DNA from: an uncultured Christensenellaceae bacterium
GTDB taxonomy: Bacteria; Bacillota; Clostridia; Christensenellales; Aristaeellaceae
Direction: 5' to 3'
NCBI GenBank assembly: GCA_905234985.1
Contig: CAJOJQ010000030.1
Coordinates: 17,035 to 81,034 of the forward strand
Length of the DNA: 64,000 bases
In this document: in pieces, positions 52,808 through 59,128 of the stretch
Layout: every line of letters begins with the position of its first letter
How positions within the stretch are numbered: the first letter of the stretch is position 1
The notes under the pieces: generated by a model
The model's input: the letters and a program-made list of their open reading frames with translations, nothing else
Told to the model about the DNA's origin: nothing
Databases searched by the model: none
Position numbers and translations under genes: made by a program

Positions 52808-53662
52808 TCACTTACGTCTGAACCAACCGCCCACCATGGAAACCACGGAACCGATCATCTCCTGATGGGTCAGCAGCCTGACCACACAGAGATAGAACAG
52901 CAGGATCATGATGGGGATGGCGATGGTGGTCACGATCATCACCGCCGTGGCGGAAAGGAAGTGGCTCAGCACCGTTTTGGCCCAATCGTACGCCTCCTTG
53001 GCGTTATTCCACAATCCGGAAAAGAAGTCTTCGATTTTGTCAAAGAAGTTCTTTTTCTTCGTGTCTTCCGGGATGGATTCGATGATCTCGTTGGCGGTTT
53101 CCGCGTCCTCCATGGCGGCTTCGATGGACGCTCTGTTGATTTTTTCGATGCCCTGTCCGCAGGCGCAGGCGACCGGAAGAATCTGCACCAGGAAAACGGC
53201 GAGAATGACGAACCGAATGAACAGGATCCTGAACTTCTTTTTGTTTTCGTCCTTTGAAAGAACGGCGAAAGCCCCGAACAAACAGGCCAGGGGCATGATC
53301 ACGGAGCTTGCCAGAAAGCCCAGCGCCGTCAGCAAATACCTTTCCAGCAGGATGGCGGAGAGGACAAACAGAATATAATTCGCTAATTTTGCCAGTTCCT
53401 GGGCAATGGGCGTTCCCGTATCGTTGTGAAGCGCCGACACGATAAAGGACGCGCTGCCCGTGCCCAATGAAATCTTCATGGCGTTCTGCTTTTTCCCCTC
53501 CAGATAATCAATGGAATTCCGAAAGGTTTCCGGGTTTGTCAGAATGGGCCGGATCACCATGATACACAGCGCCGCGGCAGTCACAAGGGCAATCAGCTTC
53601 AGCACCGCCAGCAGCTTAGTTCTGCCGGGAGAAACCGGTTTTTCATTCGTTTTCACGCTCAT
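52808..53662 (-). CDS. Multi-pass membrane protein of unknown function
   Basis: The 284-residue protein (ATG 53662 after GGAGG) has about five hydrophobic segments: AVLKLIALVTAAALCIMVI, YILFVLSAILLERYLLTAL, SSVIMPLACLFGAFAVL, FVILAVFLVQILPVACACG and TAVMIVTTIAIPIMILLFYL. A charged amphipathic stretch rich in Glu and Lys precedes the last helix. I recognise no family. The upstream TATAAT box at 53798-53803 lies about 135 bases from the start and may belong to it. Confidence 0.7.
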   Translation of the reverse strand: MSVKTNEKPVSPGRTKLLAVLKLIALVTAAALCIMVIRPILTNPETFRNSIDYLEGKKQNAMKISLGTGSASFIVSALHNDTGTPIAQELAKLANYILFVLSAILLERYLLTALGFLASSVIMPLACLFGAFAVLSKDENKKKFRILFIRFVILAVFLVQILPVACACGQGIEKINRASIEAAMEDAETANEIIESIPEDTKKKNFFDKIEDFFSGLWNNAKEAYDWAKTVLSHFLSATAVMIVTTIAIPIMILLFYLCVVRLLTHQEMIGSVVSMVGGWFRRK

Positions 53663-53675
53663 TTTCCTCCGTGAA

Positions 53676-53780
53676 TCAATAATTCCACTGCTGTTCGGCA
53701 GTCATTAGCCCATGAAGCCGCCGCTGGCACATTTCCCACCGCGCCGGATCGGAAAACCAGTCCCGCTTGATTTCTTCCTT
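53676..53780 (-). pseudogene. Short coding relic upstream of the membrane protein gene
   Basis: A minus-strand frame of about 34 codons reads KRDWFSDPARWEMCQRRLHG before a TGA at 53678-53676. It has protein-like composition but no start codon, and it opens just after a TAA. It may be the 3' end of a gene lost when the integrative element entered nearby, or a small protein with an unusual start. Confidence 0.3.
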
Positions 53781-53797
53781 TTATGGGACGCCGATCC

Positions 53798-53827
53798 ATT
53801 ATAACATAGTCGGGATGATTCGATCAA
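53798..53827 (-). promoter_or_regulatory. Possible promoter of the membrane protein gene
   Basis: TTGATC (53822-53827) and TATAAT (53798-53803) on the minus strand are spaced by 18 bases. Confidence 0.5.
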
Positions 53828-53865
53828 TCTTCATAGTTTTCCTTTCCCCAAATTAACAGAAAAAA

Positions 53866-53895
53866 CCCGCCTGAAACCTGCATTTCAGACGGGTC
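53866..53895 (-). terminator. Terminator downstream of the tRNA-Ser fragment
   Basis: On the minus strand ACCCGTCTGAAA pairs with TTTCAGGCGGGT (one mismatch) around a five-base loop and is followed by six T residues, ten bases past the 3' end of the tRNA sequence. Confidence 0.82.
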
Positions 53896-53904
53896 GACCG
53901 ATAG

Positions 53905-53958
53905 CGGAGGCGGTGGGATTCGAACCCACGAGGGCTTTCACCCTACCTGATTTCGAGT
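53905..53958 (-). other. 3' fragment of a tRNA-Ser gene (anticodon CGA): attachment site of the integrative element
   Basis: The minus strand reads from the anticodon loop CTCGAAA and its 3' stem TCAGG through a serine-type long variable arm (AGGGTGAAAGCCCT), the T arm GTGGGTTCGAATCCCAC and the acceptor half CGCCTCC to the discriminator G. The 5' half is absent: the bases before the loop do not pair with TCAGG, and no GGAGGCG is found. A tRNA cut at the anticodon loop with an intact 3' half is the residue left at one end of an element that integrates into a tRNA 3' end; the complete tRNA should be rebuilt at the far end. Confidence 0.8.
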
Positions 53959-54362
53959 TTTCCCCGCCTTTGGGAACTTGCGAGAACCTTTCGGAAGATA
54001 ACCGAAAATATTGGAAGTCTCCAAAGGCATTATAACACGGGCAAAATTGGACTTCAAGAGAGAAAATGGAGAGAAAACCCAGGCGGCACAACGGGTTCAA
54101 ACATTTTGCTCAAAACCGGGGTATTTGGAGATCAATTTTGCACGTTGGAGAGAAAGAGGAGAGAAAACAGGTTCCCAAACCCCCTACACGATCAAAAATC
54201 AGGTCCTATGAGATTCACCGAATTAGAAAGGGGCAGGTGCATCCTGTACCATGTGATGAAGAATCAGGTACTTCACAATTCACCATTGAAATCAGAACTT
54301 CACTCTGTTATACGCACGGCAGCACTTCTGCTGATTGGCAATCAGCTGCGAGGAGGGTTATC
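53959..54362. other. 404-base non-coding end region of the integrative element
   Basis: I see no supported gene between the tRNA fragment and the GTG start at 54363. The region holds paired GAGAGAAA-type direct repeats (54058-54168) that look like recombinase arm sites, and little else that I can interpret. Confidence 0.5.
54058..54168 (+). repeat. Paired direct repeats near the element end (possible integrase or Xis arm sites)
   Basis: GGAGAGAAAAC occurs at 54068-54078 and again at 54158-54168, exactly 90 bases apart. Each is preceded at 10-11 bases by a partial copy (GAGAGAAAA at 54058 and GGAGAGAAAG at 54147). Pairs of short same-direction repeats beside an att site are the usual form of tyrosine-recombinase arm-binding sites. 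Confidence 0.5.
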
Positions 54363-54974
54363 GTGCTTACAAATAAAGAAATTCAGGCAATGCTTATTCG
54401 GTATCCGGATGGCGTCAACAAGGAGATGTTTAGAAAAATATGCCATATCAGTCCGCGGATGGCACAGTATCTCTTGGAAACGCAGTTGGTACCATGCGAG
54501 ATCAAGGCCCAGCGAACGCACCGTTATTGGATAGCAACGGCTGACATGGTTGCCTATCTGCGGGATCGGGAGAAGCACCCGGAGCGTTACTTCTATCCCA
54601 ACCAGCGAGTCAATGGCGAACATGAGCCCAAACGAAAACACAGACGCATAAAGGATCGGCCATCAAAATATCAGCTGCAAGCTCTGACTGATAGCGACTA
54701 TGCACAGGCTTGCCAGGAAGCGGTAGAAAACTGTCCGGACGTGATGACGATTGAGCAGGCCAGAAGAATCATTGGGTATTCCTATAAAAGCTATTTATCC
54801 TGGATACAAGACAAGAAGCTGATATGTGTCAACGTTCGTGGGCAGCACCTTGTGCCCAGGCTGGCTCTGTATGAGTTTATGCTGTCAAGCCATTTCAGAT
54901 CCATCCCCACTAAATCCGATCGGCACTGGGAACTGCTTTCATCTGCTGTGAAGCATCAGAAGGATTCAAAATAA
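54363..54974 (+). CDS. Helix-turn-helix protein, excisionase-like
   Basis: The frame is open from 54066, but I place the start at GTG 54363, five bases after AGGAGGG. The 203 residues contain two winged-helix/MerR-like segments: LTNKEIQAMLIRYPDGVNKE to RTHRYWIATADMVAYLRDRE, and MTIEQARRIIGYSYKSYLSW to GQHLVPRLALYEFMLSS. Each has the pattern of an excisionase or MerR-type head. As the first gene after the junction it is a good candidate for the directionality factor, or for a regulator binding the nearby direct repeats. A terminator follows, so it forms its own transcript. Confidence 0.65.
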   Translation: MLTNKEIQAMLIRYPDGVNKEMFRKICHISPRMAQYLLETQLVPCEIKAQRTHRYWIATADMVAYLRDREKHPERYFYPNQRVNGEHEPKRKHRRIKDRPSKYQLQALTDSDYAQACQEAVENCPDVMTIEQARRIIGYSYKSYLSWIQDKKLICVNVRGQHLVPRLALYEFMLSSHFRSIPTKSDRHWELLSSAVKHQKDSK

Positions 54975-55014
54975 TCTATCTGCCTGCTGCATGTGACCTA
55001 TGCGGCATTGATAA

Positions 55015-55052
55015 GGCGTTCAGGCTACAAAACCTGAATGCCCTATTTTTTT
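55015..55052 (+). terminator. Terminator after the helix-turn-helix gene
   Basis: GGCGTTCAGG (55015-55024) pairs with CCTGAATGCC (55033-55042) with one wobble and is followed by CTA and seven T residues. Confidence 0.82.
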
Positions 55053-55112
55053 ATCTTTTTTGCCGCAATAGCACCGAATGCATGGAACAAAAACGGAAAA
55101 GGAGGAAGAATC

Positions 55113-56195
55113 ATGTCTGTCATGCGAGTAGAAAAGAACAGCAATTATACTGTCATGGCAAACTATCATCTGAGGGACAAGGGAATCTCACTAAAAGCCA
55201 AGGGCCTTCTTTCAGTCATGCTTTCTTTACCTGCAGAATGGGATTATACCCTTGCAGGGCTTGCTCATATCAGCAAGGAAGGCGTTGATGCTATTGGCAC
55301 TGCCGTGAAAGAATTGGAATATGCGGGATATGTTGTTAGAACGAGGCGTAGAAACGAAGCGGGTCAGCTATTGGATACCGACTATACCATATATGAGTTC
55401 CCTCAGAAGAAGAAAACTGAGGAGGCCAATGCAAACGAACATAAGCCTGCTCCAGTCACACCTATACCCGAAAAGCCAATACTGGAAAATCCAGTATTGG
55501 AAAATCCAGTATTGGATAATCCAGTATTGGATAATCCAGTCCAGGCCATTCCTTCACAGGAAAAGCCTATTCGGGAAAAAGCCGTACAATTAAATACGGA
55601 AGAAAAAAAGAAAAAAGAAAAAAATACTGATATATCAAATCCTTATCAATCAAATATCCATCCATCAATCCCTGAAACGGAGCGTGCTCCACAGATCGAC
55701 GAAGAGGCTGAGCTTCCTTGCGAACAAGATGAAGCATTGGTCGGTCTTCTCAATCATCAGGCACGATCATGCGGGCTGACGGAACGGCAGATCTACGCAA
55801 GCGAACCGACAAAGCTGCCAGACATGCGAAAAAGGCTCTCCTACAACGAATTGGTGCGAAAGGTTAAGGATCAAATTGATTACTGGGAATTGATGGATGA
55901 CAACAACAGGGATGAAATCGAAAACATCTTGTCAATCATGGTAGAAGTGATGTCCACAAAATGCGAATACTTTACCATCTCCGGGAAGCAGTATCCAGCC
56001 GATTTGGTACATCAACGATTTAGTCAAATCAACAGCAGTACCATCGAATATGTGTTGGAATGCCTTCACAAATGCGGAAGTGACATAAGAAACATCAAGC
56101 AATATCTGATAGTGGCATTATTCAATGCCCCGGCAACCTATGACAGCTATTACAGTGCTGCGGTTCGCCGGGATTTTGAATTTTTACGGCGATAA
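55113..56195 (+). CDS. Replication initiator-like protein (N-terminal winged helix, DUF6017-type C-terminus)
   Basis: ATG 55113 follows AAAGGAGGAAG. The 360 residues begin with the winged-helix region of RepA-like proteins (MRVEKNSNYTVMANYHLRDK, KAKGLLSVMLSLPAEWDYTL, GTAVKELEYAGYVVRTRRRN). A low-complexity linker contains the pentapeptide repeat NPVL(E/D), then the conserved C-terminal domain of clostridial element initiators (RLSYNELVRKVKDQIDYWEL to CLHKCGSDIRNIKQYLIVAL). Such proteins are needed for replication of the excised circular form. The linker is encoded by 15-bp repeats that could also be binding sites. Confidence 0.82.
   Translation: MSVMRVEKNSNYTVMANYHLRDKGISLKAKGLLSVMLSLPAEWDYTLAGLAHISKEGVDAIGTAVKELEYAGYVVRTRRRNEAGQLLDTDYTIYEFPQKKKTEEANANEHKPAPVTPIPEKPILENPVLENPVLDNPVLDNPVQAIPSQEKPIREKAVQLNTEEKKKKEKNTDISNPYQSNIHPSIPETERAPQIDEEAELPCEQDEALVGLLNHQARSCGLTERQIYASEPTKLPDMRKRLSYNELVRKVKDQIDYWELMDDNNRDEIENILSIMVEVMSTKCEYFTISGKQYPADLVHQRFSQINSSTIEYVLECLHKCGSDIRNIKQYLIVALFNAPATYDSYYSAAVRRDFEFLRR
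55476..55545 (+). repeat. 15-bp tandem repeats inside the replication initiator gene
   Basis: Units start at 55476, 55491, 55506, 55521 and 55536 with a strict 15-base period. The core CCAGTATTGG is present three times, the first unit (CCAATACTGG) is its exact reverse complement, and the last is partial. It encodes the NPVL(E/D) pentapeptides. Confidence 0.8.
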
Positions 56196-56208
56196 AGGAG
56201 GAACAACA

Positions 56209-56418
56209 GTGTACAAAAACCATGAAGGTTATGCCGATCCTACGGCAGGAGCAGCTTTAGCTCATATCATTTATGAACAGCGCCAAGGTAAAAGAAAAGC
56301 ATCTCAACGGCAGATTATTTCTGAACACACTCGAAAGAAAACCCAACGTAATTCTGCGGCAGGGAGGATGGGAACTGATGATTATCCACATCATAAGCGA
56401 CAAGAATCCGCCCTATGA
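56209..56418 (+). CDS. Small conserved element protein
   Basis: GTG 56209 lies nine bases after AAAGGAGG, and the stop of the initiator gene is 13 bases upstream. The 69 residues begin with YKNHEGYADPTAGAALAHI, which resembles the short HEGYxDPTA-type proteins found after the initiator in related elements, and continue as a basic tail. The end overlaps the next gene by about 40 bases. Function unknown. Confidence 0.6.
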   Translation: MYKNHEGYADPTAGAALAHIIYEQRQGKRKASQRQIISEHTRKKTQRNSAAGRMGTDDYPHHKRQESAL

Positions 56419-56650
56419 TCCATTTGACGATCTCGTCATCGCCATTATTAAGCAAGCTACGGATGATTATCGTTCCGCAGCCAAAATGATAGCAGAAACC
56501 GGCAGCCGGTTTGAGAAAAAACGATTGGAGCGGGAAATGAAATCCATCAGTCGCTTTTTTCTGGGTGATTGGTATCTTTTATTGAGCGGGCATGATAATG
56601 GCCCACAAATTCTTGAACGTCTCGATCAGGAGGTTTTCAAAAATGATTGA
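56378..56650 (+). CDS. Small conserved element protein, unknown function
   Basis: ATG 56378 follows AGGGAGGATGGG. The 90 residues (IHIISDKNPPYDPFDDLVIA to LGDWYLLLSGHDNGPQILER) look helical, with a YDPFDDLV segment followed by a basic helix and an FFLGDWY block. I associate this pattern with small proteins of clostridial conjugative elements but cannot name a function. It overlaps both neighbours, which suggests coupled translation. Confidence 0.6.
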   Translation: MIIHIISDKNPPYDPFDDLVIAIIKQATDDYRSAAKMIAETGSRFEKKRLEREMKSISRFFLGDWYLLLSGHDNGPQILERLDQEVFKND

Positions 56651-57080
56651 TGCAAGAGAGTATCTTCATTCCTTTCGTATTGCTGATTCCAAGATTCAGT
56701 TAAAAATTCAGCAGGTGCAGAAGCTAAATGACCGGCTTCTCAGCCTGACAGCGCCAATGGATAAGGAACAAGTTTCACATACTAAAAACGTGGGGATCAT
56801 GGCTGAAACGATTGCGACAATCGTCGATAAGCAAAACGAAGTTGATCGGGAAAACAATGAATTAACGAAGAAGAAATGTGAATTGATAGAGTTCATGTGC
56901 AAAATGCCTGCAGAGGATGCGAAAATCTTGCTCGATCACTTTCTTGACGGTAAAACGATCCTCACAATTGGCAAAGAGTTATTTATAACAAAGCGACAAG
57001 CGCAAAGGCGTGTTAATGAAGCTGTGATTGAATTCCAAAATCTGCTTAACGAGCAGGAGATCCAAGCAAGAGAAAAATAA
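56643..57080 (+). CDS. Sigma region 4-like / DUF1492-type element regulator
   Basis: ATG 56643 follows CAGGAGG and overlaps the preceding stop by eight bases. The 145 residues form a long coiled-coil-like helix (RIADSKIQLKIQQVQKLNDR to VDKQNEVDRENNELTKKKCE) followed by a sigma region 4-like helix-turn-helix (LLDHFLDGKTILTIGKELFI, then TKRQAQRRVNEAVIEF). The layout is shared with DUF1492/ArpU-type late regulators of phages and elements. Confidence 0.7.
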   Translation: MIDAREYLHSFRIADSKIQLKIQQVQKLNDRLLSLTAPMDKEQVSHTKNVGIMAETIATIVDKQNEVDRENNELTKKKCELIEFMCKMPAEDAKILLDHFLDGKTILTIGKELFITKRQAQRRVNEAVIEFQNLLNEQEIQAREK

Positions 57081-57149
57081 AAACGGATTTCCTGTTGATA
57101 ATTTTCAAATTTGGGGTTATAATGGAGCTGTAAGAAAAATAAAAACGGA
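57071..57149. repeat. 17-bp direct repeats flanking the ATPase-module promoter
   Basis: AGAAAAATAAAAACGGA occurs at 57071-57087 and 57133-57149, 62 bases apart. The first ends eight bases before the -35 box, and the second begins just after the predicted start of transcription. The second copy is also the left part of a palindrome (57141-57161). Confidence 0.7.
57095..57123 (+). promoter_or_regulatory. Strong internal promoter of the ATPase/TOPRIM-like module
   Basis: TTGATA (57095-57100) and a perfect TATAAT (57118-57123) are spaced by exactly 17 bases, directly after the stop of the preceding gene. The module therefore has its own transcript. Confidence 0.82.
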
Positions 57150-57161
57150 AATTCCGTTTTT
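57141..57161 (+). promoter_or_regulatory. Palindrome in the leader of the ATPase gene
   Basis: AAAAACGGAA and TTCCGTTTTT flank a single A, giving a perfect 21-base palindrome between the predicted start point and the ATG. It could be an operator or a weak terminator that limits expression. Confidence 0.6.
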
Positions 57162-57180
57162 ATTTGAAAGGATGATGCTT

Positions 57181-58353
57181 ATGAAACTTCTTAGTATCTC
57201 AGCCAAAGGTCTGCCGCTTTTCAAAGAGGAACTGCATATCACTTTTTTTGCGGGACAGCGTGTAAGTGAAGCGGACAGAAGTCAGCTTCATCTTCTTCGC
57301 AAGGGCTCCAGCTATTATCTGAACAATGCTATATCACTGATTGGTATCAACGCATCAGGCAAGACTTCGGCGCTTAAAGTTGTTTTGCTTGCACTGAATA
57401 TGCTGAATAATGAACCAATCAATCACATTGAAACGCGGGATATTCTTGGGCAATCGAAAAAAGTAACGCTGGATATATGCTTTTTCTCAGATTGCGATGA
57501 AATATGCCGCTTAGAAACGGTCATCGCAACCACTCTGGGTAAGAACAAAGAAATCAAGTACACAATCAAAGAGGAAACATTGTGGACAAAACCCGCTTCA
57601 TCAGTAACAACAAAAAAGCAATTACTTGATTTTGATGGAATTACTCCTTCAGCTAAACGAAGCAACGACGAAGCCTTTCTTCCAAGCGACATCAGTATCA
57701 TCATCGCTTACAACAAGCAACATCAACAACATATTGAAGTAGCCGATCTTTTATCTTTGACCAATATAAATGTGCTGCCTATATCTGATGATATACCGCT
57801 AGATATTGTTACTTATCTTGATCCAACAGTGGAAAATCTTTCGTTTGCGCATGAGGATAACGATAACAAGATATCCGTTCATCTGAAGTTTAGAGGGAAG
57901 TCAGAAATTATACTGTCTGATCCTGTTGAACTAAATCACTATCTCTCTTCTGGTACGATCAAAGGAATTGTTACCTTTACTTTAGCGATTCGTATTCTAA
58001 AATCTGGTGGCTATCTGGTCATTGATGAATTGGAAAACCATTTCAACAAAGAGATCGTAGCGACGCTGATACGCTTTTTCATGGATGCTGCTATGAATCG
58101 CTTCGGTGGTACTTTGATCTTTACAACCCATTATCCGGAATTGCTGGATGAGTTTGAGCGAAATGACTGCATTTACATCGTTCGCAATCGAGATGGCATT
58201 ACCGTCAGCAATCTGACAGATATTCTTAAAAGAAACGATCTCAAGAAAAGTGACGCTTATCAGAGTGGTTTTCTGGAAGGCACTGTCCCTATCTATGAAG
58301 CCTACTTGAACCTGAAAAAAAGCATTCGCCTGGCGCTCGGGAAGGAGGGCTGA
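57181..58353 (+). CDS. AAA/ABC-type ATPase (AAA_15/AAA_21-like), first gene of a candidate defence pair
   Basis: I place the start at ATG 57181, about nine bases after GAAAGG. The 390 residues contain a Walker A loop ISLIGINASGKTSALK near residues 50-65, a degenerate signature LSSGTIKGIVTF near 255, a Walker B GGYLVIDELENHFN near 276, and a switch histidine in LIFTTHYPELLDEFERND. This is the organisation of overcoming-lysogenisation-defect, RloA and PARIS AriA-type ATPases, which recognise phage signals. The next gene starts three bases after its stop. The composition is more AT-rich than that of the flanking element genes, as expected for cargo. Confidence 0.85.
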   Translation: MKLLSISAKGLPLFKEELHITFFAGQRVSEADRSQLHLLRKGSSYYLNNAISLIGINASGKTSALKVVLLALNMLNNEPINHIETRDILGQSKKVTLDICFFSDCDEICRLETVIATTLGKNKEIKYTIKEETLWTKPASSVTTKKQLLDFDGITPSAKRSNDEAFLPSDISIIIAYNKQHQQHIEVADLLSLTNINVLPISDDIPLDIVTYLDPTVENLSFAHEDNDNKISVHLKFRGKSEIILSDPVELNHYLSSGTIKGIVTFTLAIRILKSGGYLVIDELENHFNKEIVATLIRFFMDAAMNRFGGTLIFTTHYPELLDEFERNDCIYIVRNRDGITVSNLTDILKRNDLKKSDAYQSGFLEGTVPIYEAYLNLKKSIRLALGKEG

Positions 58354-58356
58354 CGG

Positions 58357-58869
58357 ATGAACTATGTGGCTTGTATTGCGGAAGGGGCAGCGGAAACCGC
58401 TATCATAGATATTCTTGTGGATCATCACCTTCTGATATTTGAGAGAGAGCAAATGCTGGATGAACAAGTGCTGCGCTGTCGAAATGCTAGCACGTTTGAA
58501 AGCAGGTATTTACGGAAAGGATTCAGCGGGAAAATCACAGTTTACCGTATTCTCGATTCCAGGCGGGAAAGATTCCGTCTTAGCAAAGCCTATGAGCATA
58601 AAGTAGATGTAATCAATGTAGTCACTGCGCCAGAAATCGAAATGTTGATTATTCTCAATGAGAATCGGTATGACGACTTCAAGAAATCCGGCATGAAACC
58701 AAGCGCATACTGTACGATTGTACTGAAGCTCCATGATGTAAAATCCTATGAGTTTGTTGAGCGGTATTTCTCAGATCCGACAGTTTTGATCTCAGCAATG
58801 AAGAAATACACAAAAGTTTCAAGAATTCCCAAAGGCGAATGGGCTTTGCTCAATCTTGTTAAAATGTGA
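58357..58869 (+). CDS. TOPRIM/RloB-like protein, second gene of the candidate defence pair
   Basis: ATG 58357 lies eight bases after GGAGGG. The 170 residues show a pattern compatible with a TOPRIM fold: a glutamate in YVACIAEGAAETAIIDIL at the N-terminus, an aspartate in the strand TVYRILDSRRERFRL, and VTAPEIEMLIILNENRYDDF, similar to the PxxExWLLLH region of RloB proteins. In OLD, PARIS and Rlo/AbiL systems such a protein is the nuclease or effector held by the ATPase. The similarity is by motif order only. No other family fits better. Confidence 0.55.
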   Translation: MNYVACIAEGAAETAIIDILVDHHLLIFEREQMLDEQVLRCRNASTFESRYLRKGFSGKITVYRILDSRRERFRLSKAYEHKVDVINVVTAPEIEMLIILNENRYDDFKKSGMKPSAYCTIVLKLHDVKSYEFVERYFSDPTVLISAMKKYTKVSRIPKGEWALLNLVKM

Positions 58870-58961
58870 AAGGCAAAAATCTATGGATAGCACTAAAAAA
58901 GAATGTACGAAACGGATTGGATTGGATATGTATTGAAGTGGTTTATAAAAAATGTCTCGCT

Positions 58962-59003
58962 ATGTCACCTTCATTACACCCAAATGTCACCTTCATTACA
59001 CCC
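58962..59003 (+). repeat. Tandem 20-bp repeats upstream of parB
   Basis: ATGTCACCTTCATTACACCC occurs at 58962-58981 and 58984-59003, a 22-base period or two helical turns. Each copy has inverted TGTCA/TTACA ends six bases apart, a dimeric-protein site. The second covers the -35 position of the parB promoter. Confidence 0.75.
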
Positions 59004-59020
59004 CTTTCCTATGCTATACT
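58992..59020 (+). promoter_or_regulatory. Promoter of the parB-srtB-adhesin operon
   Basis: TATACT (59015-59020) lies 17 bases after TTCATT (58992-58997), a poor -35 that is part of the second 20-bp repeat. A weak -35 inside a protein site suggests either activation or autorepression. Confidence 0.55.
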
Positions 59021-59128
59021 GTACCATGTAGAAGAAGGACAAGAGAGCATCAGGCCATACTGCCTGGTGTTTTTCTTATGCCCTTTGACAAGCGGCAGCA
59101 TGACGATCAACTGAGAGGAGGATTGATA

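Noticed and set aside
53905..53990. Complete tRNA-Ser gene
   Set aside because: The 5' acceptor half, D arm and 5' anticodon stem are missing upstream of the anticodon loop, so only a fragment is present.
58866..59114. 82-codon frame after the TOPRIM-like gene
   Set aside because: It runs through the tandem 20-bp repeats and the parB promoter and has no ribosome-binding site, so it is more likely non-coding.
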